64,000 nucleotides of DNA, taken from positions 186,001 to 250,000 of the forward strand of contig NZ_BMTP01000013.1 in assembly GCF_014649735.1 (NCBI RefSeq), in the 5' to 3' direction. Numbering within the stretch: the stretch's first letter is position 1; each line of letters begins with the position of its first letter. The notes under the pieces were generated by a model. The model ran no database searches. It saw only the letters and a list, made by a program, of their open reading frames with translations, and was not told the origin of the DNA. Of the stretch, positions 1 to 8,483 are shown piece after piece. This stretch comes from Streptomyces lavendofoliae. GTDB taxonomy: Bacteria > Actinomycetota > Actinomycetes > Streptomycetales > Streptomycetaceae. The translations under genes and the position numbers were made by a program.

Positions 1-37
1 CGGTGCGGGCCGGTGATAGCACCGGGGCCGGAAGGAG

Positions 38-49
38 AGTAGCGCTACT
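38..49. promoter_or_regulatory. 12-bp perfect palindrome before the MocR gene
   Basis: AGTAGCGCTACT reads the same on both strands and ends 10 bases before the ATG at 60. A second, weaker dyad (GGTG, 4 bases, CACC) lies at 12-23. MocR regulators often control their own or a divergent promoter through sites close to the start codon, so this is a candidate operator. That role is inferred from position only. Confidence 0.35.
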
Positions 50-59
50 GTTGGTCTTC

Positions 60-1466
60 ATGAACCACGATAGCAGTGCGCGGATCGTCGCCGGCCTGGA
101 CGAGTGGATCGCCACCGCCGCGCCCGGTGCCAGGCTGCCCTCCACCCGGTCGCTGGTCGCGCGGTACGGGGCGAGCCCGGTCACCGTGCAGAAGGCGCTG
201 CGCACCCTGGCGGCGCGCGGGGCGGTGGAGAGCCGGCCCGGCGTGGGCACCTTCGTCCGGGCGGTCCGCGTGGCCCGGCCGAACGACCACGGGTGGCAGA
301 CGGCGGCGCTGGGCGCGCCCCGGCACCGCGTCCCGCACCTCGCCCCGGCGCTGCGGACCTACCCCAACGACGTCATCGCGCTGCACTCCGGCTACCCGGA
401 CCGGGACCTGCTGCCCGAGCGCCTGGTCCGGGCGGCGTTCACCCGCGCGGCGCGGGGCGACTCCACCGTGAGCCGCCCGCCCGCCGCCGGGCTGCCCGAG
501 CTCCAGGCGTGGTTCGCGTCCGAGCTGGGCGCCGCGATGCCCGCCGGGCTCACACCCCCGGACCCGAGCGACGTCATCGTCTTCCCCGGCAGCCAGAGCG
601 GGCTCGGCACCATCTTCCGCGCGGTCGTCGGGGCGGGCCGCCCGCTGCTGGTGGAGTCACCCACGTACTGGGGCGCCATTCTCGCCGCCGCGTCGGCCGG
701 CGTGCGGCTGGTGCCGGTGCCCAGCGGGCCGGACGGCCCCGACCCCGACGAGCTGGAGCGGGCGTTCGCGCGCACCGGGGCGCGGGCGTTCTACGCGCAG
801 CCCAACTTCGCCAACCCCACCGGCGCCCGCTGGTCCGCCGGGCTGGCCGACCGGGTCCTCGGCACCGTCCGCGCGCACGGCGCGTTCCTCATCGAGGACG
901 ACTGGGCGCACGACTTCGGCATCGACGCCGAGCCGGTCCCGCTCGCCGCCCGGGACGACAGCGGGCACGTCGTCCACCTGCGGTCGCTCACCAAGAGCGT
1001 CTCCCCGACCGTCCGCATCGCCGGGATCACCGCCCGCGGCCCCGTCCGCGAGCGCATCCTGGCCGACGCCCAGGCCGAGTCCATGTACGTCAGCGGCATC
1101 CTCCAGGCCGTCGCGCTGGACGTCGTCACCCAGCCGGCCTGGCGCACCCACCTGCGCCACCTGCGCCACCAGCTCGCCGCCCGCCGCGACCTGCTCGCCG
1201 GCGCGCTCCGCGAGCACGTGCCGGCCGCCGACCTGCCGGCCGTTCCCCGGGGCGGGCTCAACCTGTGGGTGCGGCTGCCGGACACCACCGACCTGACCCG
1301 GCTCGTCCGGGACTGCGAGACCGCCGGGGTGATCATCGCCCACGGCAACCCCTGGTTCCCCGCGGAACCGACCGGGGCGTACCTGCGCCTCAACTACTCG
1401 GGCCCGAACCCCGGCGCCTTCCCCGAGGGCGCCCGAGTCGTCGGGCAGGCGCTGGCCCGGCAGTAG
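60..1466 (+). CDS. MocR/PdxR-type GntR-family transcriptional regulator with aminotransferase domain
   Basis: The protein has 468 residues if it starts at ATG 60. Residues 1-75 form a GntR-type winged helix (PSTRSLVARYGASPVTVQKALRTL, shortened here to its recognisable core SPVTVQKALRTLAARG). The rest is a class I PLP aminotransferase fold. The expected PLP lysine is K312 in SLTKSVSPTVRIAG, and the segment NFANPTGARW matches the substrate/PLP pocket. Such proteins are regulators that sense PLP or amino-acid derivatives rather than metabolic transaminases. The frame stays open upstream to GTG 3. TTG 51 is also possible, because AGGAGAG at 33-39 lies 11 bases before it. The gene converges on the NlpC/P60 gene with 21 bases between them. 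The target gene may lie to the left of the window. Confidence 0.85.
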   Translation: MNHDSSARIVAGLDEWIATAAPGARLPSTRSLVARYGASPVTVQKALRTLAARGAVESRPGVGTFVRAVRVARPNDHGWQTAALGAPRHRVPHLAPALRTYPNDVIALHSGYPDRDLLPERLVRAAFTRAARGDSTVSRPPAAGLPELQAWFASELGAAMPAGLTPPDPSDVIVFPGSQSGLGTIFRAVVGAGRPLLVESPTYWGAILAAASAGVRLVPVPSGPDGPDPDELERAFARTGARAFYAQPNFANPTGARWSAGLADRVLGTVRAHGAFLIEDDWAHDFGIDAEPVPLAARDDSGHVVHLRSLTKSVSPTVRIAGITARGPVRERILADAQAESMYVSGILQAVALDVVTQPAWRTHLRHLRHQLAARRDLLAGALREHVPAADLPAVPRGGLNLWVRLPDTTDLTRLVRDCETAGVIIAHGNPWFPAEPTGAYLRLNYSGPNPGAFPEGARVVGQALARQ

Positions 1467-1487
1467 GCCCGGCGGTGGGGCGCGCCG

Positions 1488-2672
1488 TCACCCCTCGTCG
1501 TACCCCTCGTCGGAGCCGCCCGCCGCGCCGGTGGGCAGCGGCGGAGGGGTGTAGGAGCGCAGGGGCCGGGCGGCGGGGTCGGGGCGGACCGCGCCGAGGA
1601 GGGGGTTCGCGGCGATGGGGGAGACCTTGACCCGGGCACCGGGGCGCGGGGCCTGGATCACCAGGCCGTCGCCCAGGTAGATGGCCACGTGCGTCGCCTT
1701 GGGGAAGTACACCACCAGGTCGCCGGGGCGCAGGGCGCGCAGCGGCACCTTGGGCAGGGTGCGCCACTGCTCCTGGCTGGTGCGGGGGATGGAGCGGCCC
1801 GCCCGCGCCCACGCCCGGGACGTGAGGCCCGAGCAGTCGAAGGACTCCGGGCCCTCGGCGCCCCACACGTACGGTTTGCCGATCTGTTCGGCCGCGTACG
1901 CCAGGGCCTCGCGACCCGGCTCGGAGGGGGTCCTGGCGCCCTCCAGCTCGCCGGTGGCGAGGAGTTCGCGCTGGGCGTCGTCCGTCTCCGCATCCTCCAG
2001 GGCGGTCAGCTCCTCGACCTCCTCGTCCGACAGGGCGGCGAGGGTCTCCTCGACCTCCTTCAGCCGGGCCGTGACCCGGTCCCGGGCTTCCTTCTGCTTC
2101 TCCGCGAGGGTCTGCTCCCGGTCCAGCGCCCTGCGGGACGCCGTGGCGAGCCGGTCCGCCCGTTTCTCGCCCTTCTCCAGCCGGGCCACCGTCGCCGACC
2201 GCTCGCGGGCCGCGCGGCGGAGCACCTGGTGCTGGTCCAGCGCGTGGTCGGGGTCGCGGGCGAGCAGCAGCCGCAGGGCGGAGGAGAAGTCCGTACGCCC
2301 CTGGTACTGGGCGCGTGCCAGCCGGCCGGCGTCGGCGCGGGCGCGGGCGAGGGAGTCGCGGGTCCGGGCCAGGTCACCGGTGAGCCGTTTCGTCTCGGCG
2401 GCGAGCGCCTTCCGTTCCTCCTCGGTGGCGTTGTACGTCTCGGTCGCCTCCTCCGCCTGCTGGTAGAGGGTGCGCAGCCGGCCCAGCAGCTCCGGCACGG
2501 TGGCCGGTCCGGCGGTCTCCGCCTCCGGCGCGGCGGACGATTCGGCCGTCTCCGGGTCGGGTGCGGTGGACGATTCGGCCGGCTCCGGTTCGGGCGCGGC
2601 GACCGCCGGCGCGGCGGGCAGTGCGGCCAGCAACGCGGCGGCGCAGACGGTCCGCAGCAGTCTTCCTGACAT
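1488..2672 (-). CDS. Secreted NlpC/P60 peptidoglycan endopeptidase with coiled coil
   Basis: The product is 394 residues. It starts with a Sec signal peptide (MSGRLLRTVCAAALLAALPA, cleavage near residue 26). An acidic, Pro/Ala/Glu-rich linker follows, then a long charged coiled coil at about residues 60-250. The NlpC/P60 domain occupies the C-terminus. C280 in SFDCSGLTSRAW is the expected nucleophile and H328 in THVAIYLGDG the expected base. The third polar position is Q340 in IQAPRPG, where His is more common. The family cleaves D-Glu to diamino-acid bonds in peptidoglycan stem peptides. This architecture resembles RipA-like enzymes and Streptomyces secreted hydrolases, where the coiled coil is usually a control element. 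The start is set by GGAGGTGAT just upstream of ATG 2672. A longer frame runs upstream without support. Confidence 0.9.
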   Translation of the reverse strand: MSGRLLRTVCAAALLAALPAAPAVAAPEPEPAESSTAPDPETAESSAAPEAETAGPATVPELLGRLRTLYQQAEEATETYNATEEERKALAAETKRLTGDLARTRDSLARARADAGRLARAQYQGRTDFSSALRLLLARDPDHALDQHQVLRRAARERSATVARLEKGEKRADRLATASRRALDREQTLAEKQKEARDRVTARLKEVEETLAALSDEEVEELTALEDAETDDAQRELLATGELEGARTPSEPGREALAYAAEQIGKPYVWGAEGPESFDCSGLTSRAWARAGRSIPRTSQEQWRTLPKVPLRALRPGDLVVYFPKATHVAIYLGDGLVIQAPRPGARVKVSPIAANPLLGAVRPDPAARPLRSYTPPPLPTGAAGGSDEGYDEG

Positions 2673-2682
2673 GTCATCACCT

Positions 2683-2702
2683 CCGCCCCCATCATGGGGC
2701 GG
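2683..2702. promoter_or_regulatory. Inverted repeat touching the NlpC/P60 ribosome-binding site
   Basis: CCGCCCC (2683-2689) and GGGGCGG (2696-2702) are perfect 7-base arms around a 6-base loop. The left arm shares bases with the Shine-Dalgarno sequence of the minus-strand peptidase gene. In RNA the hairpin could limit ribosome access, or in DNA it could be an operator. The leader between 2673 and 2770 is too short for a ydaO-type c-di-AMP riboswitch. Confidence 0.35.
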
Positions 2703-2770
2703 AGAATGATATGACAAGCGTATTAAGTGCCTGAGTGGGAGGTTCGTCCTCGCAGGGTCACCCGTCCTGG

Positions 2771-5149
2771 CTACTCGACCGGCAGTCCGTAGAACGTGCG
2801 GCCCCGGCGGACCACCGCCCCCGCCGCCCCCACGGCCGGCACGCCGTACGCCGCCGACGTGTCCCCGGCGCCCGGTTCCTGGACCCCGGCGTCCTGGAAC
2901 TGCCACAGCCGCCGCCCGTCACCAGCCGCGAACGCCGTGACCTGCGCGGCGTCCGCCGCGAGGACGGTGCGGCCACTGGCGCTGACCGTCACGCCCGGGG
3001 CGTCACCGCCCGCGGCGGACTCCGTACCGCGCCGCCAGCGCGCCCTGCCGGTCGCCGGGTCGACGGCGTACACGGTCCGGGAGCGGTCGGCGACGTACAG
3101 CGCGCCAGCCGCGACCTGGGCGCGCCCGAAGGCGGCGGTGGCGCGCAGCCGCCACAGCGGCCTGCGGGTACGCGTGTCGAAGGCGTGCAGGCCGCCCTCG
3201 GCCGCCGTGTACAGCCGCCCCGACGCGTCCCCCGACACCGCGTCGCCCGGACGGGCCGCGCCGAACGGGCGGAACCACCGGCGCGCGCCGGTCGCCCGGT
3301 CGTGCGCGTAGAAGACGGCGAGGCCCTTGGCGGCCTTGACCTGAGCGGCCGTCAGCGACCGCGGGTCCTGGCGGAAGACCAGCGCGTCCGGCCGGAGGGC
3401 CAGGACCTCGTGCACGGGGGTGAACGGGGGCCGGCCGTTGGGCACCTGGACCCGCCACAGCTCCCGGGCCCGTGCCGTGTCGTACGCGAAGAGGTACGTA
3501 CGGGAGGCCAGCGTGCCGGTGAACCACACGACCGTGCCGGAATTCCCGGCGACCGACGACAGGCGCACGCCGTCCGGGTACGGCATTCGGCGCGCGGCCG
3601 AGCCGTCCGCCGGCGTGAGGAGCCGGAACCCGTCGCCGCCGGCGACCAGCAGCCGGCCGTCCGCGAGGGGCACGGCCCGGTGCGCCGAGGCGGCCTCGGC
3701 GCGCTGCCAGAGGCGCCGGCCGGTGGCGAGGTCGACGGCCGTGGCGTGGGCGTCGGTGGTGAGCACCAGGATCCGGTCGCGCCAGGCGGCGGCGTGCAGC
3801 ACGGAGCGCGCGGTCGCGGGGTGTTGGTACGCCCAGCGGGGCTGCGGCGGTACCCCGGGGACGGCGGGGCGTGGCCGGGCGGCGGGCTTGGCGTCGGTAC
3901 GCGGCGGCGCGTCGTCCCCGGACGTGAGCGCGAGGACCCCGCCCCCGCCGAGGACGGCTCCGGTCACGCCGGCGGCCAGCCCGGTGAGCAGCCCGCGCCG
4001 GGAGGGCGCGGTGGGCGCGGACGCCGGGGCGGCCGCTCCCGGGGACGCGGCGTCCGGCCCCCGCCCACCGCCCAGCGGGCCGGGCGGCAGCGCGGGAGCG
4101 GGCGGCGCCGCGGACGCCGGCGCCGACGCGGGCGGGGCCGCGGGGGCGGGCACTCCGGCCGGCCGCGCCACGACGAGCCCGCCCGGCGCCGCGTCCCGCC
4201 GGGCCTGCCGCCCCACGCGCACGGTCCGCCCCTCGGCGTCCTCCTCCGGCATCCGCAGGGCCGCCACCCGCGCCGCCTGCCCGTCGAGCGCCTCCACCAG
4301 CCGGTCCGGCAGCCAGCCGCCGCGGGCGAGCGCCGACGCGCCCTCCAGCGCCAGGGCCGCGGCGGCCTCCCCGGCACCGGGGCGGTCCTCCGGGGCCTTG
4401 GCGAGGCACCGCGCGATCAGCGGGCACAGGTCCTCCGGGACGTCACCGAGGGCCGGTTCGGCGTCCGCGATGGCGTCCGCGTCCGCCAGCGGAGGGGTCC
4501 CGGTCGCGGCGTACGCCAGCAGCAGCCCGAGCACGAAGACGTCCGACGGCGGGCCCGGCTCGTGGCCGGCCACCTGCTCGGGGGTGAGGTAGCCGAGCCG
4601 TACCGACAACTGCCCGCCCGCGCGGGCCTCCGCCGACTCCGCCGCGCCCAGGGCGCCGAACGCGGTCAGCCGGGGTCCGTCGGCCGCCAGCAGCACGGTG
4701 CCGGGAGCGAGGCCGTGCAGGACGGCACCGGTGGCGTGCACCCGCGCCAGCGTCTCGGCGAGGCCCGCGCCCAGCACCCGTACCGTCCGCCCGGGCAACG
4801 GCCCGGCCAGGGCGACGGCCTCGCCGAGGGTGAGGGCGGGTACGTAGGGCGTCGCGGTCCACGGGAAGGGGCCGTCGACGGCGGTCGCCAGCGGCTCCGG
4901 CACCCAGCCCCCGGCCAGCCGCTCGGCCGTGCGGGCCTCGGCGGCGAACCTCCGCCGGAAGGCGGGGAGTTCCGCGAGCGACGGCTGCGGCGCGGTCACC
5001 ACGACCGGGGCGCCCGCGCCGTCCCGGGCGAGGTACCGCACCGCGCTCGCCGACTCCCGTACGCGGGCCAGCAGGGTGTACGGCCCGCAGCGGCGGGGGT
5101 CACCGTCCCGCAGCGGTCCGATCGGCTGGAGCGGCGACGACGGTCCCAT
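2771..5149 (-). CDS. Protein-kinase-like protein lacking catalytic residues, fused to a PQQ-type beta-propeller
   Basis: The protein has 792 residues. The N-terminal 270 residues have the fold signature of a Ser/Thr kinase (GPYTLLARV start, alpha-C Glu E71, ending in CLAKAPEDRPG). The key residues are changed: VAIK is VVVT (T52), HRDLKPxN is HGLAPGTV (145-152) and DFG is AFG (A163). It should therefore be a pseudokinase. A Pro/Ala-rich linker leads to one membrane segment (GLAAGVTGAVLGGGGVLAL, about residues 388-408). An extracellular PQQ/quinoprotein-like propeller follows, with repeats such as AYDTARARELWRVQVP and AVDPATGRARWRRG. The closest known plan is AfsK-type kinases with propeller sensors. 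The ligand is unknown. It stands alone, with 98 bases before the peptidase gene downstream. Confidence 0.85.
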   Translation of the reverse strand: MGPSSPLQPIGPLRDGDPRRCGPYTLLARVRESASAVRYLARDGAGAPVVVTAPQPSLAELPAFRRRFAAEARTAERLAGGWVPEPLATAVDGPFPWTATPYVPALTLGEAVALAGPLPGRTVRVLGAGLAETLARVHATGAVLHGLAPGTVLLAADGPRLTAFGALGAAESAEARAGGQLSVRLGYLTPEQVAGHEPGPPSDVFVLGLLLAYAATGTPPLADADAIADAEPALGDVPEDLCPLIARCLAKAPEDRPGAGEAAAALALEGASALARGGWLPDRLVEALDGQAARVAALRMPEEDAEGRTVRVGRQARRDAAPGGLVVARPAGVPAPAAPPASAPASAAPPAPALPPGPLGGGRGPDAASPGAAAPASAPTAPSRRGLLTGLAAGVTGAVLGGGGVLALTSGDDAPPRTDAKPAARPRPAVPGVPPQPRWAYQHPATARSVLHAAAWRDRILVLTTDAHATAVDLATGRRLWQRAEAASAHRAVPLADGRLLVAGGDGFRLLTPADGSAARRMPYPDGVRLSSVAGNSGTVVWFTGTLASRTYLFAYDTARARELWRVQVPNGRPPFTPVHEVLALRPDALVFRQDPRSLTAAQVKAAKGLAVFYAHDRATGARRWFRPFGAARPGDAVSGDASGRLYTAAEGGLHAFDTRTRRPLWRLRATAAFGRAQVAAGALYVADRSRTVYAVDPATGRARWRRGTESAAGGDAPGVTVSASGRTVLAADAAQVTAFAAGDGRRLWQFQDAGVQEPGAGDTSAAYGVPAVGAAGAVVRRGRTFYGLPVE

Positions 5150-5188
5150 GCGGCGGTTCCCCCTCTGGCGGCGCGAATGCCCGTGATC

Positions 5189-5455
5189 CTACGACTTCTG
5201 TGACCAGGGCCACTTCACCTCGCGCCGCTCACGGCCCTCGGGGGCGTACTCGTACTTCCAGCCGCGCTGGAGCCCGAGCCGCTTGGTGTAGCCGGCCGGG
5301 ACGCGGCGGTAGGCGTGGACGGCCGGCGGGCCGCCGTCCTCCGCCGGGACGGGGACCGTGTACCACTTGGGCGGGTGGCCGGTGGGGCCGGTCAGCACCG
5401 GCAGGACCCGGCCGTCCAGGGGGCCGCCGTGGAACGGCGTGTTCTCGCTTCGCAC
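5189..5455 (-). CDS. Small conserved hypothetical protein
   Basis: This 88-residue soluble protein begins MRSENTPFHGGPLDGRVLPV and ends WKYEYAPEGRERREVKWPWS followed by QKS. It has no signal peptide, membrane segment or cysteine pair. The N-terminal F-H-G-G-P-L-D-G-R pattern is familiar from small actinobacterial proteins of unknown function. It lies in the gap between the pseudokinase gene and the TetR gene, on the same strand as both. I do not know its function. Confidence 0.65.
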   Translation of the reverse strand: MRSENTPFHGGPLDGRVLPVLTGPTGHPPKWYTVPVPAEDGGPPAVHAYRRVPAGYTKRLGLQRGWKYEYAPEGRERREVKWPWSQKS

Positions 5456-5476
5456 GCCCCCAGTCTCACACCCGGG

Positions 5477-6205
5477 TCACAGCAGATGCGCGGCGTCGCC
5501 GACCACCGGGAGCACGCCGCGCGCCAGGATGCCCACCGGCCCCTCGGGCCGCTCCTGCGCCAGCAGCGACGCCACCGCTCCCGCCGTCCGGGCGTCGGTC
5601 GCGGCGGTCGCCGTCAGCAGCGCGACCAGGTGGTCGACCAGCCAGACCCGCAGATCGGCGGCGGGCGGCTGCTTGTCCTCGTCCAGCCAGATGAGTGACG
5701 CCGCCTCGACCGCCGCTATCCACGTCCGCACCATCATCCGCAGCCGCGGCCCCGGGTCCGGCACGCCCAGGTGCAGCAGGATCTGCTCGGCCGCCGCGCG
5801 CCGCACCTCGTCGACGATCGCGGTCGCCCGGGACGTCTCGGCGACGCTGCCGCCCCGCAGCAGGGCGCTGAACCCGGTGTCGTGCTCGTCGACGAAGGCC
5901 AGGTACCGGTCCAGGACGCGGGCCAGCCGCTCGGTGGGCGGCCCCACGTGCGGCTCGGCGAAGCACCGCTCCAGTTCGTGGGCGGCCGAGCGCAGCGCGG
6001 CCTCGTACAACTCCTGCTTGCCGCCCGCGAAGTACCGGTACACCAGCGGGCGCGAGACCCCGGCCGCCTCGGCGACGTCGTCGAGCGACACCTCCTCCGG
6101 CGCCCGGTGCGCGAAGAGCGAGAGGGCGACGCGGAGGAGCTGCGTACGGCGCTCCTCGACGCTGAGCCGTCGGTACGCGGGAGCGGGCGTGGCGGCACTG
6201 GTCAT
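5477..6205 (-). CDS. TetR-family transcriptional regulator
   Basis: The 242-residue protein has the TetR DNA-binding domain near its N-terminus (TQLLRVALSLFAHRAPEEVS, then DDVAEAAGVSRPLVYRYFAG as the helix-turn-helix). The remainder is an all-helical ligand-binding and dimer domain. It lies 41 bases downstream of the AurF-like gene on the same strand, so the two are probably co-transcribed and the regulator may act on their shared promoter. A dyad between -35 and -10 of that promoter (7236-7247) is a candidate operator. The ligand cannot be inferred. Confidence 0.88.
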   Translation of the reverse strand: MTSAATPAPAYRRLSVEERRTQLLRVALSLFAHRAPEEVSLDDVAEAAGVSRPLVYRYFAGGKQELYEAALRSAAHELERCFAEPHVGPPTERLARVLDRYLAFVDEHDTGFSALLRGGSVAETSRATAIVDEVRRAAAEQILLHLGVPDPGPRLRMMVRTWIAAVEAASLIWLDEDKQPPAADLRVWLVDHLVALLTATAATDARTAGAVASLLAQERPEGPVGILARGVLPVVGDAAHLL

Positions 6206-6246
6206 GCCCGCAGCGTAACTCCGCCCCGCCCCCCGTGGCGCCGGCC

Positions 6247-7182
6247 TCAGGCGAGGAGGCCGGAACTCCGCCAGAGCCTGCGGCCCGGGCCGCGCAGCAC
6301 CCCGATGTCGTCGAGGAACTCCGTCAGCCGCCGGGCGCCCGACTGCATGACCTCACGGCGGTGGCCGCTGGCCCTCACCTGGGCGACCGCCTCGCGCCGG
6401 TCCAGGCCGACGTTCTCGTACACCCGGGGGTTGACGAAGCAGACGGAGAAGACCCGGGCGGCCTCGCCGCAGCTGACGCGTGTGAGCTCCTGCTCCCAGC
6501 GCGGGGCGGTGACCATCTGCCGGCGCAACTCCTCGCGGGCGTACCGGACGTGCCGGGCCTCCTCCACCACGTGGATGCGGGTCACGCCGCGCACCAGGGT
6601 CTGGACGCGCTCGTCGGGGAAGGTCAGGCGCTGCATCCAGTCGAGGATCTCCTCGCCCAGCAGCGTCGCCGCGAACGAACCGGGCGTGGTGGACACGGTC
6701 TTCAGGACGCGCGCCATGTTGTGGTACCTGCGCGGCACGGGGTACGCGGGTGCCCCGCCCTTCTGGATCATCCTGGCGAACATCATGGAGTGGCGGCACT
6801 CGTCCGCTATCTCGGTGAGGGCGTACCGGACGTGGTTGCTGGTCACCGACTTGTCGTAGATGTGGCGGACCAGCAGCTGCATGAGGATGATCTCGAACCA
6901 GATGCCGAGCGAGGCGAGCGAGGCGGCCTCGTGCCGCGCCAGGTCCATCCGCTGCTCCTCGGACATCCTCCGCCACAGCGGGGTGTCGTAGAGGGAGACC
7001 AGCTCGGGCGGCCAGAACCACTTGCCGTCCTCGGCGGGAGCGTCCCAGTCCAGCTCCTTGTCGGGGTCGAAGGAGTGCTTCGCGGACGACTCGAGCAGCC
7101 GCTCCGCGACCTGTTCACGGTCCCGGAGCGGACCGAGCGCGTCGCGGAGCAGACGGATGTCGCGTTCGGACACGGTGGTCAT
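6247..7182 (-). CDS. AurF-like non-haem diiron oxygenase
   Basis: The protein has 311 residues from ATG 7182. It carries the diiron ligand pattern of the AurF (p-aminobenzoate N-oxygenase) family on helices: ARHEAASLA, EIADECRHSMMF, LGEEILDW and VVEEARHVRYAREE. AurF-like enzymes oxidise amines or other substrates with O2 at a di-iron site. The substrate here is unknown, and the family is common outside biosynthetic clusters. ATG 7182 has GAGGTG 8 bases upstream. The alternative ATG 7221 lies only three bases downstream of a TTATAA element and would sit at the predicted transcription start, so it is less likely. The TetR gene follows, and a second diiron protein is encoded divergently at 7342. 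Confidence 0.85.
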   Translation of the reverse strand: MTTVSERDIRLLRDALGPLRDREQVAERLLESSAKHSFDPDKELDWDAPAEDGKWFWPPELVSLYDTPLWRRMSEEQRMDLARHEAASLASLGIWFEIILMQLLVRHIYDKSVTSNHVRYALTEIADECRHSMMFARMIQKGGAPAYPVPRRYHNMARVLKTVSTTPGSFAATLLGEEILDWMQRLTFPDERVQTLVRGVTRIHVVEEARHVRYAREELRRQMVTAPRWEQELTRVSCGEAARVFSVCFVNPRVYENVGLDRREAVAQVRASGHRREVMQSGARRLTEFLDDIGVLRGPGRRLWRSSGLLA

Positions 7183-7224
7183 GGGCGGGCACCTCGCGCA
7201 GTTGGCGTTACCGGTGGTCATCCC

Positions 7225-7255
7225 TTATAAGACTGCTTGTCAGCAAGGCCGTCAA
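7225..7255 (-). promoter_or_regulatory. Promoter with dyad operator candidate for the AurF-like/TetR unit
   Basis: On the minus strand TTGACG (plus positions 7255-7250) and TTATAA (7230-7225) are separated by 19 bases. The spacer holds the dyad CTTG-N4-CAAG (7236-7247). Transcription would start near 7218 and give a leader of about 35 bases before ATG 7182. An operator between -35 and -10 is typical for TetR repression. Confidence 0.45.
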
Positions 7256-7341
7256 TCCCCTGTGCCCGACTTGTTGACCCGGCGTCTACCAACGTGTGAG
7301 CCTGCCAACCACCCGTCCGCGCACAGGCGAAGGAGCCGTCC

Positions 7342-8445
7342 GTGTCGACGCACGATCTCTACACCAGGGACCCGGGAGACCAGGTCTGGCAGGTACCGGC
7401 CACCGGTTCGGCGCGTTTCAGCTGGGAGTACGACGACGGCCGCGACCGGCTGCTCGCCCTGTACCAGAAGGGCAAGGACAAGCAGTGGGACGGCGCCCGG
7501 CGCATCGACTGGGACCTGGAGGTCGACCCCCACGACCCCCTCGGCACCCCGGACGAGGCGCTGACGCTGTACGGGACGCGCCACTGGGCCAAGATGACCA
7601 ACAAGGACAAGGCCGAGCTGCGCCGGCACTACGCCTCGTGGCAGTTCAGCCAGTTCCTGCACGGCGAGCAGGGAGCGATGATCTGCGCCGCCCGGATCGT
7701 CGAGTCCGTCCCCGACATGGACGCCAAGTTCTACTCCGCGACCCAGACCATGGACGAGGCCCGGCACGCCGAGATCTACGGCCGCTTCCTCCACGAGAAG
7801 ATCGGGATGCTGTACCCGATCAACGACAACCTCCAGGGCCTGCTGGGCGACACGCTCCGCGACTCCCGCTGGGACATGCCCTACCTCGGCATGCAGGTCC
7901 TGATCGAGGGCCTCGCGCTCGCCGCGTTCGGCATGATCCGGGACACCACCGACAAGCCGCTGCCGAAGCAGATACTCGCGTACGTCATGCAGGACGAGGC
8001 CCGGCACGTCGCCTTCGGCCGCATGGCGCTGCGCGACTACTACCAGCAGCTCACCGACGCCGAACTGCGCGAGCGCGAGGACTTCGTCATCGAGGGCTGC
8101 TACCTCATGCGCGACCGGCTGCGCGGCGTCGAGGTGCTGGAGAACTTCGGCGTCTCGAAGAAGGAGGCGGAGGAGTTCTCGGAGCAGTCCGAGTTCCTCC
8201 ACCTGTTCCGCAAGCTGCTCTTCAGCCGGATCGTGCCGTGCGTCAAGGACATCGGCCTGTGGGGCGAGCGGCTCCAGAAGGCATACGTGGACATGGGCGT
8301 CTTCGAGCTGGGCGACTCGAACCTGGACCTGCTGATGACCCAGGACGAGGAGATCGCCGAGCAGCTCGACCGCGAGCGGTTCGCCGCGGAGGAGGCCGAG
8401 CGGGTCGCGGAGGTGACGGAGGCCATCGCGGAGGGCGGAGCATGA
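7342..8445 (+). CDS. Ferritin-like diiron protein
   Basis: The 367-residue protein has two EARH-type diiron half-sites (MDEARHAEIYG and MQDEARHVAFG) plus the partner glutamates in FLHGEQGAM and LIEGLALAAFG. This matches ferritin-like or R2-like proteins with four metal-binding helices. The C-terminus is charged and may be a short coiled coil. The enzymatic role is unknown; oxidase or oxygenase chemistry is likely from the fold. GTG 7342 is chosen because AGGAG at 7331-7335 is 6 bases upstream. It is transcribed divergently from the AurF-like gene. In my recollection this diiron/TetR/diiron group is conserved among streptomycetes, which suggests linked functions. Confidence 0.85.
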   Translation: MSTHDLYTRDPGDQVWQVPATGSARFSWEYDDGRDRLLALYQKGKDKQWDGARRIDWDLEVDPHDPLGTPDEALTLYGTRHWAKMTNKDKAELRRHYASWQFSQFLHGEQGAMICAARIVESVPDMDAKFYSATQTMDEARHAEIYGRFLHEKIGMLYPINDNLQGLLGDTLRDSRWDMPYLGMQVLIEGLALAAFGMIRDTTDKPLPKQILAYVMQDEARHVAFGRMALRDYYQQLTDAELREREDFVIEGCYLMRDRLRGVEVLENFGVSKKEAEEFSEQSEFLHLFRKLLFSRIVPCVKDIGLWGERLQKAYVDMGVFELGDSNLDLLMTQDEEIAEQLDRERFAAEEAERVAEVTEAIAEGGA

Positions 8446-8467
8446 TCGGGCGCCGCATCCCGTGACG

Positions 8468-8483
8468 TAGATTGGCGGTCATG
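8468..8483 (+). promoter_or_regulatory. Leaderless-type promoter of the Pro-rich membrane protein gene
   Basis: TAGATT at 8468-8473 is followed by exactly 7 bases and then ATG 8481, with no Shine-Dalgarno sequence. This is the usual layout of leaderless actinobacterial transcripts. The same spacing occurs before 12243, 22935 and 27424. Confidence 0.5.

Noticed and set aside
2673..2770. ydaO (c-di-AMP) riboswitch before the NlpC/P60 gene
   Set aside because: Known in Streptomyces for such genes, but the leader is only 98 bases and lacks recognisable riboswitch blocks.
2735..5203. A plus-strand open frame of 822 codons opposite the pseudokinase gene
   Set aside because: Composition is that of an antisense frame in GC-rich DNA, and the minus-strand frame shows clear kinase-fold and propeller motifs.
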